Part shown: positions 63,378 through 64,000 of the stretch, piece by piece | Position numbering within the stretch: the first letter of the stretch is position 1 | Layout of the letters: each line of letters starts with the position of its first letter | NCBI GenBank assembly: GCA_942493375.1 | Contig: OW818698.1 | Location: 2,852,001 to 2,916,000 of the forward strand | Source: G942493375 sp942493375 | Lineage (GTDB): Bacteria > Armatimonadota > UBA5829 | Length of the DNA: 64,000 bases | Direction: 5' to 3' | Program-made: the position numbers and the translations under genes | Notes under the pieces: model-generated | What the model was told of the DNA's origin: nothing | What the model saw: only the letters and a program-made list of their open reading frames with translations | Databases searched by the model: none

Positions 63378-63785
63378 TTAACCTGAGGCCTGTGCTTTCT
63401 TAATATGTAAATACTGTGCTGGAGTTAAGATTATTACACCACTGATTGTCTTTCCGTATAAGGCATCAAAGTGACGCTTATCACCCGTCAGAAGATATTT
63501 GCACCTGGCATCTATGGCAGCTAGCAAGATGGGGATATCTTTATCAACCAGTTGCACACCATCAGGCAACTCTCCCGTTCTGGTTCCGGATACAATCACT
63601 GTTTTTGAGGCTATTTCATCCAGTGTGTCCAGACAATCATGGCTTAAATTTCGTCGCGCTTCTTCAAGGGCAAAGAGCGAGGTAACTAACTCCACTCCAT
63701 CAAGCTGCCATAACTCAAGCAGGCGAGATCCTGGAGAATACGCAGCCGAGAAAACAACATTTGCGTCAAGAAAGACTCTATCCAA
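63378..63785 (-). CDS. PIN-domain protein, probable toxin of a toxin-antitoxin pair
   Basis: 135 residues. The PIN nuclease acids are visible: VFLDANVVFSAAY at the N-terminus, FALEEARRNL, DKDIPILLAAIDARCKYLLT and GDKRHFDALYG. PIN toxins are Mg-dependent RNases held in check by a partner. The start is a TTG at 63785, with GGAG about 9 nt upstream, inside the end of the preceding antitoxin-like gene (stop 63792-63794). The spacing of 6 nt and the domain pairing make a type II toxin-antitoxin operon likely. Confidence 0.8.
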   Translation of the reverse strand: MDRVFLDANVVFSAAYSPGSRLLELWQLDGVELVTSLFALEEARRNLSHDCLDTLDEIASKTVIVSGTRTGELPDGVQLVDKDIPILLAAIDARCKYLLTGDKRHFDALYGKTISGVIILTPAQYLHIKKAQASG

Positions 63786-63791
63786 TCCCTA

Positions 63792-64000
63792 TTACTCCGG
63801 CTTTGAGTGTGGTACCGAATCGGGATCAAGCCCCATAGCTCTTACACGGGTTACGGCATCTGCGTAGTCTTCCATGTCGACAGTGTTTGACAACAAAAAC
63901 TCAGCTACACGTTCCTGTGAATAGTTTTCAACCGGAAGTGCGACTGCCGGACGCACAAGTATACCATCGTCGTGAGCTTCTGCAATTACCAGGGATCCCT
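63792..64000 (-). CDS. AbrB/MazE-like antitoxin, partial
   Basis: Only the last 68 residues are in the window; the gene runs off the right edge. The visible segment begins GSLVIAEAHDDGILVRPAVA, in the style of the last strands of an AbrB-type DNA-binding hairpin. A helical C-terminal tail follows (SQERVAEFLLSNTVDMEDYA ... LDPDSVPHSKPE) that would wrap the PIN toxin. It lies 6 nt upstream of the PIN gene on the same strand. The assignment is by pattern and context. Confidence 0.65.
   Translation of the reverse strand, partial: GSLVIAEAHDDGILVRPAVALPVENYSQERVAEFLLSNTVDMEDYADAVTRVRAMGLDPDSVPHSKPE

Overview
The window looks like chromosomal DNA of an uncultured, sugar-degrading bacterium. It carries many glycoside hydrolases and sugar-handling enzymes, several uroporphyrinogen-decarboxylase-like (URO-D) proteins, secreted proteins with Sec signals, frequent TTG/GTG starts behind strong GGAGG-type ribosome binding sites, and a high load of intergenic palindromic repeats. 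This mix is reminiscent of Armatimonadota, Planctomycetota or Lentisphaerota, but no marker gene here settles the phylum. No tRNA, rRNA or CRISPR array was seen.

Layout. 1-2037: end of a URO-D-like gene and a zinc alcohol dehydrogenase. 2125-13445: two paralogous secreted glycosidase-like proteins around a plus-strand sugar cluster (glycosidase-like protein, deacetylase, rhodopsin-transducer-family protein, small conserved protein, fucose/arabinose-isomerase-like enzyme, LmbE deacetylase). 13471-15120: an IS1182-type insertion sequence that split a hairpin. 15194-22419: a soluble TPR histidine kinase, a secreted zinc-phospholipase-C-like protein, an AGE-family epimerase and a CorA transporter. 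22645-29491: an AbrB-TolC-adaptor-RND efflux operon. 29764-32843: deacetylase, mutarotase-like protein and M24 peptidase homologue. 32950-33206: a probable 6S RNA gene with promoter and terminator. 33308-43519: duplicated-domain secreted protein, MEMO/AmrB, GH130, URO-D, cupin, GH27 with an AraC regulator, and two QueG-like Fe-S proteins. 44734-48493: an ECF sigma factor overlapping a single-chain RNA polymerase. 48533-60060: a minus-strand run with two URO-D proteins, an ADP-ribosylglycohydrolase, GH-like, GH42-like, DUF169 and GH2 proteins. 60435-63349: secreted proteins. 63378-64000: a PIN toxin with a partial antitoxin.

The main discovery is 44734-48493. The 1057-residue protein joins the catalytic core of RNA polymerase beta to that of beta-prime in one chain. 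It keeps the NxDFDGD metal-binding loop, the paired beta lysines, the bridge helix and the beta-prime clamp helices that normally dock sigma region 2. It has lost the beta lobes, the beta flap, the beta-prime zinc finger and most of the beta-prime C-terminus. An ECF sigma gene overlaps it by 8 nt. I infer a dedicated second transcription machine made of a minimal two-barrel polymerase and its own sigma factor.

Intergenic DNA holds at least five families of short palindromic or tandem repeats, including palindromes made of 9-nt GACNNATAG-like units and three near-identical 76-78 bp elements. Two of these elements flank the 6S RNA locus in opposite orientation.
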